From: Niveispirillum sp. SYP-B3756
GTDB lineage: Bacteria > Pseudomonadota > Alphaproteobacteria > Azospirillales > Azospirillaceae
NCBI RefSeq assembly: GCF_009495745.1
Contig: NZ_WIDQ01000001.1
Coordinates: forward strand, 62,001 to 126,000
Direction of reading: 5' to 3'
DNA length: 64,000 nucleotides
Every line of letters begins with the position of its first letter. The first letter of the stretch is position 1. Shown piece after piece: positions 17,446-25,722 of the stretch. Made by a program: the position numbers and the translations under genes. Under the pieces are notes generated by a model. The model ran no database searches, was not told the DNA's origin, and saw only the letters and a program-made list of their open reading frames with translations.

Positions 17446-18636
17446 CTATTCGCGTGGAGGGGTGCCCCTGACCGGAACGAACAAAACCCCGGCGCGATCC
17501 ATCGCCTCGTCGACGAGCTGTTCATCTTTGCTGTCAAACAACTGCAGCAACAGATCATCCATCGCCCGTTCTTCCGATTGCCCGCATTTGGCATAGAGCG
17601 TGGCCAGCACGGCGGTTTGATACGCCACGCGACCGACATCCCCGCCCGCATAGTCCATTTCCTGCGCCACTTGATGAGCCAACAGGAACGGCTGGTGCAA
17701 CCGCTTGGGCACATGCGCATGGCCCAACAGCGTACGCAGCCCCTCGCCCGTGCCATCCGCCAGCAACGCCGCCGCATTGCCGGCGGCGACGTGCGATCGC
17801 ACGGAAATACCGGCGGCGAAAAAGTCAAAATCGCCCGCACAAAGGGCACGCAGAAGAAGCGGTAACCCCAGACGGCCGGCATCATGCAGGTGAACCGCCA
17901 TCGCACGCGAATGCATCCCGGATCGTCCCAGCGGCCGCAGCAGCGCCAATGTCGCGCTGTCCCGCCCGTGCCCCACCAGTTCCTTCACCAGAACGGGTGA
18001 AAGGTGGTAGCGGCTGATCAGCATGTCACGCACGAGATTGGAGGCACCTGCCACCAGCCGTTCCACCACCGATGCTGGCAGCAATTCACGCCCCGCCAGT
18101 GGCTCGGCGATCAACGGCACATGGGCATAACGGTCAGCCAGCCCTTGCAGGGTCTTCTCAGGCAGTTCAGCACCAGCATTGCCTGCCAGTTTTGCAATCA
18201 CAGCCAGATTGCCGACCTTCGCCAGTGCGTGGCTGACCGTGGCAGAAAGCGCGCGCCGGGCAGCGATGGCCAATTGCTTGGCGGCATCATCCTGACCGAT
18301 AACCTCCAGCAGGATCGAATCCGCCAGACTGTCCGCGTGACGCAGCAATGGAAAGGCCACCGATGTCACGTCGGTGGCCAGCGCGCTCGCCAACTCATCA
18401 TTCAGCAAAGGGCTGTTATAAACCTGCCAGGCCACAGCTTCGCGCACCTGAAGCACCGTGTCGCGGGCCAGTCTTAGCAGAAGGTCACGGGCCGTTTCCT
18501 GCGCACCCGGCGCCATCAGGCCAAGTTCCGCTGTCCGTACGATCTTCTGCACCAGAAGAATACGGGGCTCAACAGAACGATCCCCGGCCAGATTCTCAAC
18601 ATCAGCCGGGGTTAAAAAAGCAGCTTGATCCGACAT
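17446..18636 (-). CDS. DUF2336 domain protein (HEAT-like helical repeats)
   Basis: This 396-residue protein, starting MSDQAAFLTPADVENLA, is almost entirely alpha-helical with alternating leucine and alanine helices. The pattern (AVAWQVYNSPLLNDELA, VSHALAKVGNLAVIAKLA, and similar units) resembles HEAT-like repeats of the DUF2336 family found in alphaproteobacteria. It has no signal peptide or catalytic motif. Its role is unknown; such proteins are usually scaffolds or regulators. A longer reading exists upstream, but the ATG at 18636 fits relatives better. It is 40 bases after tatA. Confidence 0.7.
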   Translation of the reverse strand: MSDQAAFLTPADVENLAGDRSVEPRILLVQKIVRTAELGLMAPGAQETARDLLLRLARDTVLQVREAVAWQVYNSPLLNDELASALATDVTSVAFPLLRHADSLADSILLEVIGQDDAAKQLAIAARRALSATVSHALAKVGNLAVIAKLAGNAGAELPEKTLQGLADRYAHVPLIAEPLAGRELLPASVVERLVAGASNLVRDMLISRYHLSPVLVKELVGHGRDSATLALLRPLGRSGMHSRAMAVHLHDAGRLGLPLLLRALCAGDFDFFAAGISVRSHVAAGNAAALLADGTGEGLRTLLGHAHVPKRLHQPFLLAHQVAQEMDYAGGDVGRVAYQTAVLATLYAKCGQSEERAMDDLLLQLFDSKDEQLVDEAMDRAGVLFVPVRGTPPRE

Positions 18637-18676
18637 ATTCGTGAGGGCACAAACCGATACCGATAAACTTTGGAAC

Positions 18677-18877
18677 TTAACGCGGGGCGTCAGCACCGGG
18701 CTTGTTTTCGGTCAGTTTCGGATCATCGGCCTGCGTCTCGTCGTCGCGCATACCTTTCTTGAACGCCTTCACACCCTTGGCCATGTCGCCCATTACATTG
18801 GGCAGTTTGCCGGCACCAAACACCAGCAGGACAACAACCAAAACAATAACCCAATGCCAAATGCTAAAGGTGCCCAT
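18677..18877 (-). CDS. tatA: Sec-independent protein translocase TatA
   Basis: This 66-residue protein begins [20 protein letters not shown]. One membrane helix at about residues 5-22 is followed by the [23 protein letters not shown] amphipathic helix that defines TatA, then a short acidic tail. The start is fixed by GGGAG eight bases upstream; longer readings on the same frame lack this. No tatB or tatC is adjacent, so they must lie elsewhere. Confidence 0.95.
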   Translation of the reverse strand: MGTFSIWHWVIVLVVVLLVFGAGKLPNVMGDMAKGVKAFKKGMRDDETQADDPKLTENKPGADAPR

Positions 18878-18997
18878 GGGAATTCTCCCGATCCAGATGA
18901 AAGCTATGCCTCTGGCATACAGATAAGGATTTCCAGGCCACCTGGAAAGACCTTCCGTAGCCAAGCACGGAAAAGCTGCCCAGCTATTCGGCAGGGG

Positions 18998-19291
18998 CTA
19001 AGCCTGACCCCGCATTTCGAAACGAACGACAAGTCGCTGCCGCGCACGCTCCCGCGCGACCAGACCGTCTGTGTCCGCCGCGATATCCGGCGTATAGCGC
19101 AGGCCCGCAGCATATCGCAATGCGGACTGTTCGAACAATCCTGGAGGTGTGGCCTCCACCACGCGGACATCGTGAGGGGCACCATCACTGCCGATCTGAA
19201 ATTCCACAATGACGCGCCCTTCCCGCCGCAGCCGCAGGGCCCGTTCAGGATATTGCAGTCGTGGACGGTAGAGCGGTTCGAATTCCGGCAT
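18998..19291 (-). CDS. Stand-alone TonB C-terminal domain protein
   Basis: These 97 residues match only the C-terminal domain of TonB: RPRLQYPERALRLRREGRVIVEFQIGSDG, then a central DVRVVEATPPGLFEQSALRYA helix and a final REFEMR-like strand (RLVVRFEMRG). There is no membrane anchor or signal peptide. An in-frame stop lies 17 codons upstream, so a longer anchored form is excluded unless a frameshift is present. It follows the tonB-exbBD-TPR cluster after a terminator. It may be a broken tonB, or a domain acting in another complex. Confidence 0.6.
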   Translation of the reverse strand: MPEFEPLYRPRLQYPERALRLRREGRVIVEFQIGSDGAPHDVRVVEATPPGLFEQSALRYAAGLRYTPDIAADTDGLVARERARQRLVVRFEMRGQA

Positions 19292-19373
19292 CGGGGGTCC
19301 GGCAACAGCGCAGGCGGATTGTCAACGGCAGAGCTATGCGCTGCCGCATCTTAAAGCTGGGCAGAAAGTGAAA

Positions 19374-19403
19374 GGGCGGGTGGATCGCTCCACCCGCCCT
19401 TTT
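19374..19403 (-). terminator. Terminator hairpin after the TPR gene
   Basis: GGGCGGGTGGA and TCCACCCGCCC pair around a four-base loop, with TTTCACTTTC following on the minus strand and TTTT on the plus strand. It lies nine bases beyond the TPR gene stop and closes the tonB cluster. Confidence 0.8.
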
Positions 19404-19411
19404 CGTCCGGC

Positions 19412-20695
19412 TTACTTCTTGGCAGCCGCCGCCAACAGGTTCAGCCGCGCAAGATCGGCCGAACCGTCGGTGGCCTTGATCTGCTTGGCCGTCGCCTCCG
19501 CCTTGGCCTTCTGACCGGTGGCCAAATAGTAAGTCACCAGACGCAGGCGGGAATCATCCGGCGTCTTCAGACCGGTACCCTTTGCCAGCGCTTGCTCGGT
19601 CAGGCTGATGGCCTTGTCGTATTGGCCATAGCCGGCATAGGCTTCGGCAACACGCAGCATCGGGCCGGGGTTACCACCGGCAACAGCCTGCTGTTCGGTC
19701 TGTGCCAAGGTCTTCTTATCCTCTGCCACATTCTTGGCAGCGAGCTCTTTCAGACGCTTGTGACGCTCAGCTTCCTTACCCTGCCCCAACAGCCCGGTCG
19801 CATAGCCCTTATCGATAATCATTTGAGCTTCGCCGGGATTGCCGGCCTGCAGCGACAACTGCGCCATTTCCATGATATCGCTGGTGGTATCCAGCATCCC
19901 GATATTGTTCATCAGGCGATAGACATCCAGTCCCAGGCGATCACGATTGAAGCCGGGCTTACGCTGGGTGCGCAACACCAGATCCGTCCAGTAATTCTTA
20001 CTAGGATAATATTGAACCAGCTTCTCCAGCGCGACAACATAGCCAGCTTCGTTATTACTTTCATTGTTGGAAGCCGCCAGCAACTGCAAATCTTTCTCGT
20101 CCGGCTTGTGGCCAGACTTTTCGACTGCGCTAATCTTTGCGGACACTTCCTTGATCGTGTTGGCGTAATCTTTGTTCAGGTAATAGGACTGAATCAGCAG
20201 CGTCCGCATGTTGGCATCGTTGCCGCCATCCTTGAAATAACGCTGTGTCCAGGCGACAGCCTTGGAGAAATTCTTCTGTTGATAATATTGCTGGGCAAAA
20301 GCCTGCGTAAAGGTCAGAAGCTGCGAGGCCTGCATACGGCCAGACGCTGCAACCGTCTCGAACGCCTTTTCGGCAGTCGGTGTGTCGCCCGCCTGATAGG
20401 CGGCAACCAGACGCATCTGTTCGACCATGAAATCTTCGAACGGCGTCTTGTCGGCGACAGAGTCAGCCTCGCGGATCTTGGCGACAGCTTCCTTGAACTT
20501 CTTCGCCTTCATCAGATCCTGGGCTTCGGTCAGCGGCTTGCCAACCTCGGGCCGCACGGTGTCACCAGCGGGCTTGCCCTTCTCCTCCTTGGCCTTCTGC
20601 GCAAAGGCATCGGCCGGCGCCATCACGGCAGCGAAGGAGCCAAAGGCGAGAGCCGTTCCCAGCAGGGCGGCCTTGAAGATACGGGTACGGGTCAT
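19412..20695 (-). CDS. Exported TPR protein of the TonB-ExbBD cluster
   Basis: This 427-residue protein starts MTRTRIFKAALLGTALAFGS and has a clear signal peptide ending near AFAQ. The mature protein is helical with tetratricopeptide-like units, for example PLTEAQDLMKAKKFKEAVAKI, YYLNKDYANTIKEV and AYAGYGQYDKAISLTEQAL. It is read with tonB, exbB and two exbD genes, 176 bases after the second exbD, so it is likely a periplasmic partner of that energy transduction system. Such TPR partners are known next to other TonB-ExbBD sets, but the exact role is not established here. Confidence 0.7.
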   Translation of the reverse strand: MTRTRIFKAALLGTALAFGSFAAVMAPADAFAQKAKEEKGKPAGDTVRPEVGKPLTEAQDLMKAKKFKEAVAKIREADSVADKTPFEDFMVEQMRLVAAYQAGDTPTAEKAFETVAASGRMQASQLLTFTQAFAQQYYQQKNFSKAVAWTQRYFKDGGNDANMRTLLIQSYYLNKDYANTIKEVSAKISAVEKSGHKPDEKDLQLLAASNNESNNEAGYVVALEKLVQYYPSKNYWTDLVLRTQRKPGFNRDRLGLDVYRLMNNIGMLDTTSDIMEMAQLSLQAGNPGEAQMIIDKGYATGLLGQGKEAERHKRLKELAAKNVAEDKKTLAQTEQQAVAGGNPGPMLRVAEAYAGYGQYDKAISLTEQALAKGTGLKTPDDSRLRLVTYYLATGQKAKAEATAKQIKATDGSADLARLNLLAAAAKK

Positions 20696-20820
20696 TGTCT
20701 CGATCTCGGGTCTCGCATCGGCGCGCGCACACCAAAGGGGGCGCCCACTCCGCCGATCAGGTGAACCATGACGGCCGGCCATCCGACCGCTGAAAACGGA
20801 TTAAATCACTGCATGACGGC

Positions 20821-20860
20821 AGAGATGTGGCGCCGTCGACAAGACCGACGCCACATCTCT
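20821..20860 (-). terminator. Stem-loop between exbD2 and the TPR gene
   Basis: AGAGATGTGGCG and CCACATCTCT pair almost perfectly with an inner CGTCG / CGACG extension. There is no T-tract, so it is not a standard terminator. A strong stem here would protect the exbD2 3' end and reduce the output of the downstream TPR gene. The structure is seen; the effect is inferred. Confidence 0.55.
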
Positions 20861-20871
20861 TCAGTAGCAAA

Positions 20872-21306
20872 TCAGTTCAGGAACTGTTCGCCGCCAATCA
20901 GACTGATCTTGGTCAAGCCCAGACGCTGGGCCGACGTCAGAACGGTCGCAACACTCTTGTACTTAACCAGCTTGTTCGACCAGAGATGAACTTCCGGCTG
21001 CGGATTTTTCGCAGCGGCGGTCCGGATCTCCCGCTCAAGCTCGTCACGCCCGGAAAGGGCGCGACCATTCCACATGACGGTGCCGTCGAAATCGACCTGG
21101 ATGGTAACCACCTCAGGCTCCACAGTATTTTCCTGCGGAGGCGGCGGACCGATCGGCATATCCAGCTTCACGGCGTGGGTCTGAACCGGAATAGTGATGA
21201 TGAGCATCACCAGCAGAACCAACATGACGTCGATCAACGGCGTCGTGTTCATTTCCGGACTGACTGCACCCTCTTCACCGCTGCCGCCACCTACACTCAT
21301 GCCCAT
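20872..21306 (-). CDS. exbD: ExbD-type biopolymer transport protein (second copy)
   Basis: This 144-residue protein has a short cytosolic N-terminus, one membrane helix (TPLIDVMLVLLVMLIITIPVQTHAVKL) and a periplasmic domain. The aspartate in LIDVMLVLL is the proton-carrying residue of the family. The sequence EINTTPL-like element appears as EMNTTPLID. It resembles but is not identical to the first exbD copy 42 bases upstream, so the pair is likely a functional two-ExbD set rather than a recent duplicate. Confidence 0.92.
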   Translation of the reverse strand: MGMSVGGGSGEEGAVSPEMNTTPLIDVMLVLLVMLIITIPVQTHAVKLDMPIGPPPPQENTVEPEVVTIQVDFDGTVMWNGRALSGRDELEREIRTAAAKNPQPEVHLWSNKLVKYKSVATVLTSAQRLGLTKISLIGGEQFLN

Positions 21307-21348
21307 GGGGGCCTCCTATCGTATAAGTCCCGAGGGGAAGACTGCCGG

Positions 21349-21795
21349 TCACTGACCGGCAGTCCCCAGAACACCTGCGGGGGGCTCGGTAATAAAGCCG
21401 ATCTTCATGATGCCGGCGCGCTGGCAGGTCACAACCACCCGACCAACGAACTCATACCGCCCCTCCTTGTCACCACGAATGTGGATCTCCGGCTGGGGGT
21501 TCAGCACCGCGACTTCCTTCATACGCTCGAACAGCGCGTTGTAATCGGGCAACAAACTGGCGTTCCAGTAGATGTTGCCGTCAACATCAATCGCAATTGT
21601 CACGTTCTCCGGCTTGGTCACAGTCGGAACGTTGGCTTCGGTGGGAAGCGTCACGGGAACCGTCTGGATAGCGACCGGAATGGTCAGCAGGAAGATGATC
21701 AGCAGAACGAGCATCACGTCCACGAGCGGCGTCGTATTGATCTCCGACACCACCGTTTCTTCATCGCCATCGGCGGGCCCGACGCTCATTCCCAT
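21349..21795 (-). CDS. exbD: ExbD-type biopolymer transport protein (first copy)
   Basis: This 148-residue protein has the EINTTPLVDVMLVLLIIFLL membrane segment with the key aspartate, followed by a periplasmic domain (IAIDVDGNIYWNASLLPDY). It starts two bases after the exbB stop, so the two are co-translated. Both ExbD copies probably join the ExbB pentamer that uses proton flow to energise TonB. Confidence 0.93.
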   Translation of the reverse strand: MGMSVGPADGDEETVVSEINTTPLVDVMLVLLIIFLLTIPVAIQTVPVTLPTEANVPTVTKPENVTIAIDVDGNIYWNASLLPDYNALFERMKEVAVLNPQPEIHIRGDKEGRYEFVGRVVVTCQRAGIMKIGFITEPPAGVLGTAGQ

Positions 21796-21797
21796 GG

Positions 21798-22736
21798 TCA
21801 GGCGCTCCGGGCGGAGGAGGTCTTCACCTTCTGGCCGGCGATCAGCAGGGAGTGCAGATCGGAGGAGAAGTTGCGCAGACGGTCCATCACCACCTTGTTG
21901 CGGCGGGTCAGCCAGTTATAGGCCAGCACGGCGGGCACGGCGACCAGCAGACCGATAGCGGTCATGACCAGAGCGCTACCGACCGGACCGGCGACCTTGT
22001 CGATCGAAGCCTGACCGGACAGACCGATATTCACCAGCGCGTTCAGAATGCCCCACACGGTACCGAACAGACCGATGAAGGGGGCGGTGGAACCAACGGA
22101 GGCCAAGAAGGACAGGCCGCCCTGCAGACGGGCATTAACGGCATCGACCGACCGCTGCAGCGACATGGTCACCCAGGTGTGCAAGTCGATATGGTCGGTC
22201 AGGGCGCCATCATGATGCTCGGTGGCGCGCAGGCCATCTTCCACCACGCCGCGGAAAGCCGAGGTTTCCTTCAGGCGGGTCGCACCTTCGGCAACCGAAC
22301 CGGCGGTCCAGAAATCCCTCTCGGCAGCCTTGGCCTGGCTCATCAGACGGGTCTGCTCGAACAGCTTGGTGATCAGGATATACCAGGTGCCAGCAGACAT
22401 GATGACCAAAACAACGAGCACGCCCTGATCGACTGGGTCGCCGTGAGCAACAATGGCCTTCAGACCGTAGGGGTTCTCAGACGGGGCAGCCGGTGCCTCG
22501 GCGGCCGGAGCCTCGGCGGCCGGGACAGGGGCCGGCTCAACGGCAGCCGGGGCAGCGGCAGGATCAGCAGCAGCCGGGGCAGCGGCAGGATCAGCGGCAG
22601 CCGGGGTGGTCGTGGTGGCCGTCGGAGCGGCAGCCGGATCGGTGGCCTGGGCAAAAACCGGTGCCGACAGGGTGGCAACCAGGGCGGCGGCAGCGGCAAG
22701 GCGGCTGATACCGCCGAGGGTGAACATCTTGCTCAT
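21798..22736 (-). CDS. exbB: ExbB-type proton channel with Ala/Pro-rich periplasmic extension
   Basis: This 312-residue protein begins with a signal-like segment (residues 1-30, MSKMFTLGGISRLA ... PVFAQ). Residues 31-87 are an alanine/proline-rich low-complexity linker with repeated DPAAAPAA units. The first membrane helix starts at about residue 104 (QGVLVVLVIMSAGTW). The MotA/ExbB core follows, with GLSFLASVGSTAPFIGLFGTVWGIL and AGPVGSALVMTAIGLLVAVPAVLAYN. ExbB is the proton-channel subunit of the TonB motor. Typical ExbB proteins are about 245 residues; the extra N-terminal part accounts for the difference. Confidence 0.93.
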   Translation of the reverse strand: MSKMFTLGGISRLAAAAALVATLSAPVFAQATDPAAAPTATTTTPAAADPAAAPAAADPAAAPAAVEPAPVPAAEAPAAEAPAAPSENPYGLKAIVAHGDPVDQGVLVVLVIMSAGTWYILITKLFEQTRLMSQAKAAERDFWTAGSVAEGATRLKETSAFRGVVEDGLRATEHHDGALTDHIDLHTWVTMSLQRSVDAVNARLQGGLSFLASVGSTAPFIGLFGTVWGILNALVNIGLSGQASIDKVAGPVGSALVMTAIGLLVAVPAVLAYNWLTRRNKVVMDRLRNFSSDLHSLLIAGQKVKTSSARSA

Positions 22737-22797
22737 CGTAGCTCTGCTTTCAGACTTACGTGTTTCGAATGGGATCGATCGGTCTTGCAACTGACGC

Positions 22798-23484
22798 TTA
22801 ACGCGCGTCTTCCAGGCGGAAAACCAGCGGAACGATCACCGGCAGCCAGGCGCCCTGGGTCTTGCCGCCAATCGTCGGGGGCTCGCATTTCCAGCGACCA
22901 CGTTTGGCTTCCTTCAACCAGGCATTGTCAAGCCGTTCATATCCGCTCGACTTTTCAACCTTAGCGTCAGAGATGCGGCCATCTTCATTACAGTAGAGGC
23001 GCATCATCGTCGTGCCGGCCTCTTCCAGTCGAATCGACTGAGAGGGGTAGTCCGGCTTGGACACCGACTTGACGTTCAGCTTGCCGCCCGTCGGCGGTGC
23101 CGGCGGGGCAGGAGCGGGCGTCGGGGCCGGCGTCGGCGGACGCACTTCCGGGGGCCGCTGGTTGGTCGCCACCGTAATCGGCGGATTGGCCGGCGGCGGC
23201 TGAGAGATCTGAATCTCTGGCGGCGGAATGAACGGCGGCGGCGGCGTTTCGAACTGCGGAGGTGGCGGCGGCGGCGGTTCTTCCGGCGGCGGCGGGGCGA
23301 CTTCCTCGATGATCTTGGTCTCAAGCGGTTCAGTAGCCATCTGAACCACATCGCGAGCAAGACCGGATGCGAGGGCGTAGATCAACCCGATATGCAGGAC
23401 AACAACCACCACAATGCCAACCAACCGCCCGGATTTTTGCGGCTGTGTTTGCCGCCGATAGGGCGTTTGCGACAGGTAGGACAT
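22798..23484 (-). CDS. tonB: Energy transducer TonB
   Basis: This 228-residue protein starts MSYLSQTPYRRQ. One membrane anchor at about residues 20-40 (LVGIVVVVVLHIGLIYALA) is followed by a proline-rich spacer (EEVAPPPPEEPPPPPPPQF and further PPP runs) that spans the periplasm. The C-terminal domain KPDYPSQSIRLEEAGTTMMRL ... GRWKCEPP is TonB-like. It heads the leftward tonB-exbB-exbD-exbD run and transmits energy to outer-membrane receptors. An upstream ATG at 23550 is possible but less likely. Two cysteines occur in the C-terminal domain. Confidence 0.92.
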   Translation of the reverse strand: MSYLSQTPYRRQTQPQKSGRLVGIVVVVVLHIGLIYALASGLARDVVQMATEPLETKIIEEVAPPPPEEPPPPPPPQFETPPPPFIPPPEIQISQPPPANPPITVATNQRPPEVRPPTPAPTPAPAPPAPPTGGKLNVKSVSKPDYPSQSIRLEEAGTTMMRLYCNEDGRISDAKVEKSSGYERLDNAWLKEAKRGRWKCEPPTIGGKTQGAWLPVIVPLVFRLEDAR

Positions 23485-23550
23485 CGGTCGGTCACTCGAT
23501 CCACGGGGGATGGGGCATCCGGCATAGCACACATAGGTGGGTTGAATCAT

Positions 23551-23804
23551 CTGCCGGTCTTATTCAAAGCCGACTTTTTTTCAAATCCACAGCCGCGAGC
23601 CATGTTCTTGCCAAAAGTCAGTGATATACGCGACCTTCCCGTTGCGAAGGAAGTATCCCGCGAAGTAATCACAGCTGTTCGACAAGGTTCCGAATGCGAC
23701 GGCCTGACAAGTCCGAAGCAGGACTTCAAAGACAGGGCCTGTTACGGGGACAGTTCTTTGCGGGCCGTAGGCAGGCGAAACGCCGTGCAGAAACCCGCTC
23801 ACTC
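23551..23804. other. Gene-poor stretch upstream of tonB
   Basis: I see no convincing gene here. Short readings on the minus strand, including one ending in YFAGYFLRNGKVAYITDFWQ, could be the remains of a coding sequence, but none has a supported start. The tonB promoter should lie here. I cannot pick a clear -35/-10 pair. Confidence 0.4.
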
Positions 23805-24230
23805 TCAGCACGGCAAACCGGGCGGCCCGGTGGGGCAACGTCCGGCTTCACGATGGCGCCCTTCCGGCGTCAGACCGATGCGAAGGGCACGAACGACGTC
23901 GCTGCCACGAAGTGGCAGGGCGTAGAAGAGAGCAATGGCCACCACCAGCAAGGTCGGCAGCAAGGAGGGCTCATCACCATCCAGCTGCCGCTCACGCTTG
24001 GCAGAGCCATGGGAACGACTGGATGTCGGCTCAATTCCCTTATCGGAAAAACGAGGCGACTGTTGCTTATCCTCTGGAGAGAGCGAAAGCAGCGGTACGG
24101 CCAGCAGATTGGAGGCAAAGGATTGCAGCGCAGACCGGGGAAGCAAACTCCCCTGGACCAACGTCACCGTAAACAGGATTGCGAGGAGCCCTTGAGCCCA
24201 ACTGCGCATCATGTCGCGTGCAGCCTCCAC
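23805..24230 (-). CDS. Possible small membrane or exported protein, unknown
   Basis: This 141-residue reading has a hydrophobic N-terminal stretch (QGLLAILFTVTLVQGSLLP) like a signal or anchor. A second hydrophobic segment near the C-terminus (LLPTLLVVAIALFYALPL) precedes a basic tail. It sits in an 840-base gap between tonB and the DUF442 gene, which otherwise has no better reading. I recognise no family. The opposite-strand reading lacks any such structure. Start could be any of three ATGs between 24230 and 24209. Codon use is ambiguous, so the gene may not be real. Confidence 0.38.
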   Translation of the reverse strand: MEAARDMMRSWAQGLLAILFTVTLVQGSLLPRSALQSFASNLLAVPLLSLSPEDKQQSPRFSDKGIEPTSSRSHGSAKRERQLDGDEPSLLPTLLVVAIALFYALPLRGSDVVRALRIGLTPEGRHREAGRCPTGPPGLPC

Positions 24231-24326
24231 CTACCGGTACCCCGACCGGACCGGTAGCGACACTCGCACAGCGATGCGGCCAACACAATGGCCTTAAGCG
24301 TTTTCGCTGTATGATTATCCCGACTT

Positions 24327-24758
24327 TTAGCGCTGACGGTCGAGCAATGGTCGATGCGCGGTAATATCGTAACCCGCAGAGCGGGAAATGCGTAATATTT
24401 CGTCGATTGAATGCGTTCCGGCTTTCGCTTCAGCGAGTGCCCATAGAATCGTGCAGCGCGTGCCACTGCGGCAATGGGCAAGCACTGGCCCTGGCGATGC
24501 CGCGACAGCCCCGGCAAAAGCGGCTGCCACCTCTGCGCCCAGCGTTGCACTGGTAACCGGCTGATGAATATAGGCAAGCCCCAGTGCCTGGGCGCGCGCC
24601 GCCGCATCCGCAGCGGTGGGCTGGCCCGGGTCTTCGCCATCAGGGCGGTTATTGATGATGGTGCGATAACCCGCAGCCTGGATGGCTGCGAAATCATCCA
24701 GCGCCATCTGCGGGGCAACCGCGACGCCATTGACGAGCGGACGAATATCCAGAGCCAT
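24327..24758 (-). CDS. TIGR01244 / DUF442 phosphatase-like protein
   Basis: This 143-residue protein starts MALDIRPLVNGVAVAPQ. The tyrosine-phosphatase-like loop AHCRSGTRCTILWAL contains the CxxGxR active-site pattern. The upstream part TIINNRPDGEDPGQPT is typical of the DUF442 family, found as an N-terminal domain in Blh and in sulfide-responsive loci. Activity on protein or small substrates cannot be told. The ATG at 24758 has AGGTG upstream; a longer reading to 24839 has no such site. Confidence 0.85.
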   Translation of the reverse strand: MALDIRPLVNGVAVAPQMALDDFAAIQAAGYRTIINNRPDGEDPGQPTAADAAARAQALGLAYIHQPVTSATLGAEVAAAFAGAVAASPGPVLAHCRSGTRCTILWALAEAKAGTHSIDEILRISRSAGYDITAHRPLLDRQR

Positions 24759-24839
24759 GACAACCATCACCTGCTGACGGAACCTGCTGACGGGACCGGG
24801 CGTGACGCGATAAGCAGCGCGACGAAGACCCACTGTCAC

Positions 24840-25057
24840 ACTCTATATCGTCACGCCCCTTTCGCGCCGCAAGAAGGCCCAGCCAAAAGGATAGGTGGAA
24901 CGCCTTAAAGGCCTGGGCACCCGCTGCAACACGAAACATGGCTAACATTGGATTAAGAGCAGGCTGATTCAACAGCATGTTCCGCAACCCAGCCCGTTGT
25001 GCATAGCAGCAAAACACCTCAATTATGCCATGATCGGCGGGCGGTGCCCGCCACGTT
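24840..25057. other. Spacer with GC hairpin, no gene seen
   Basis: GGCGGGC and GCCCGCC pair around a short centre at about 25032-25050, just after the MarR gene stop on the minus strand. There is no T-tract. A small reading with an amphipathic stretch occurs on the minus strand here but has no good start. I would not annotate a gene. Confidence 0.4.
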
Positions 25058-25567
25058 TCAAGCGATCCGCAGGCTTACCGTATCGCCCTCCGCGGTTTCG
25101 CGGGCGCGGCGACGAGCCACCAGCAACAGGTCCATCAGGCGCTGACGCTGATCAGCCGACAGATCAGCCAGAAGACGATCATTGATCATCTGCCGGCGCG
25201 GCTGCAGACGATAGAGGATTTCCAGACCGGCCGGGGTAACGCGCAGCAGCTTGCGGCGGCGATCCTGCGGATCATCGGTCTGGCTGATCAGGCCCTTGCG
25301 GATCAGCTCGGTCACGGTGGCGCTGATATGCGGGCGCGACAGGCCGCGGGCCGAAGCGATCTCCGAGGAGAAGATGCCATCGCCGATGCGGCGGCCATCC
25401 TGGAAATTCACATCACCGGCCACATTCATCAGCACCGTCCATTGCGGTGCGGTCAGCCCGGCTTCGGCCAGAACCCCTTCGCACTGGTGGGAAAGCGCGT
25501 TCGCCAGATCCATCAGGCTCAGCGCTATGGCATCTTCGGCACGAAAACGGAAAGGGCTCTGCGACAT
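25058..25567 (-). CDS. MarR-family transcriptional regulator
   Basis: This 169-residue protein has the winged-helix core: LTAPQWTVLMNVAG, a recognition region SEIASARGLSRPHISATVTELIRKGLISQ, and the wing DDPQDRRRKLLRVTPAG. The DxRxRxxxLT pattern is diagnostic of MarR. A clear AGGAGA precedes the ATG at 25567. Two ATTG...CAAT palindromes lie 63-97 bases upstream and are likely its own operator. The effector and targets are not obvious; the neighbouring PiuC-type dioxygenase and its upstream genes are candidates. Confidence 0.9.
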   Translation of the reverse strand: MSQSPFRFRAEDAIALSLMDLANALSHQCEGVLAEAGLTAPQWTVLMNVAGDVNFQDGRRIGDGIFSSEIASARGLSRPHISATVTELIRKGLISQTDDPQDRRRKLLRVTPAGLEILYRLQPRRQMINDRLLADLSADQRQRLMDLLLVARRRARETAEGDTVSLRIA

Positions 25568-25629
25568 GGGTCTTCTCCTGCCATCCAAGGTTCGATTGCA
25601 GAAGATTGACGCAGTGCAAGGGCCGCTGC

Positions 25630-25664
25630 ATTGACACGGATCAATAAGAATTGGCTTAAACAAT
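25630..25664 (-). promoter_or_regulatory. Candidate MarR operator, two ATTG...CAAT palindromes
   Basis: ATTGACACGGATCAAT spans 25630-25645 and ATTGGCTTAAACAAT spans 25650-25664. Both have ATTG and CAAT arms with seven or eight bases between, spaced 20 bases apart, in the region upstream of the MarR gene. This fits autorepression by a MarR dimer pair. Confidence 0.55.
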
Positions 25665-25722
25665 CATCCGCCGGGCCAATTCGTCGCTGGCCGGCGGAAA
25701 TCAGGGCCGCGGCACGCAGAAA

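Noticed and set aside
23581-23838. A minus-strand reading ending YFAGYFLRNGKVAYITDFWQ
   Set aside because: Plausible as a decayed gene end, but no family or start could be supported, so I only mention it in the gap entry.
24694-25017. A small minus-strand reading with a short amphipathic segment
   Set aside because: It crosses the start of the DUF442 gene in another frame and lacks a start site.
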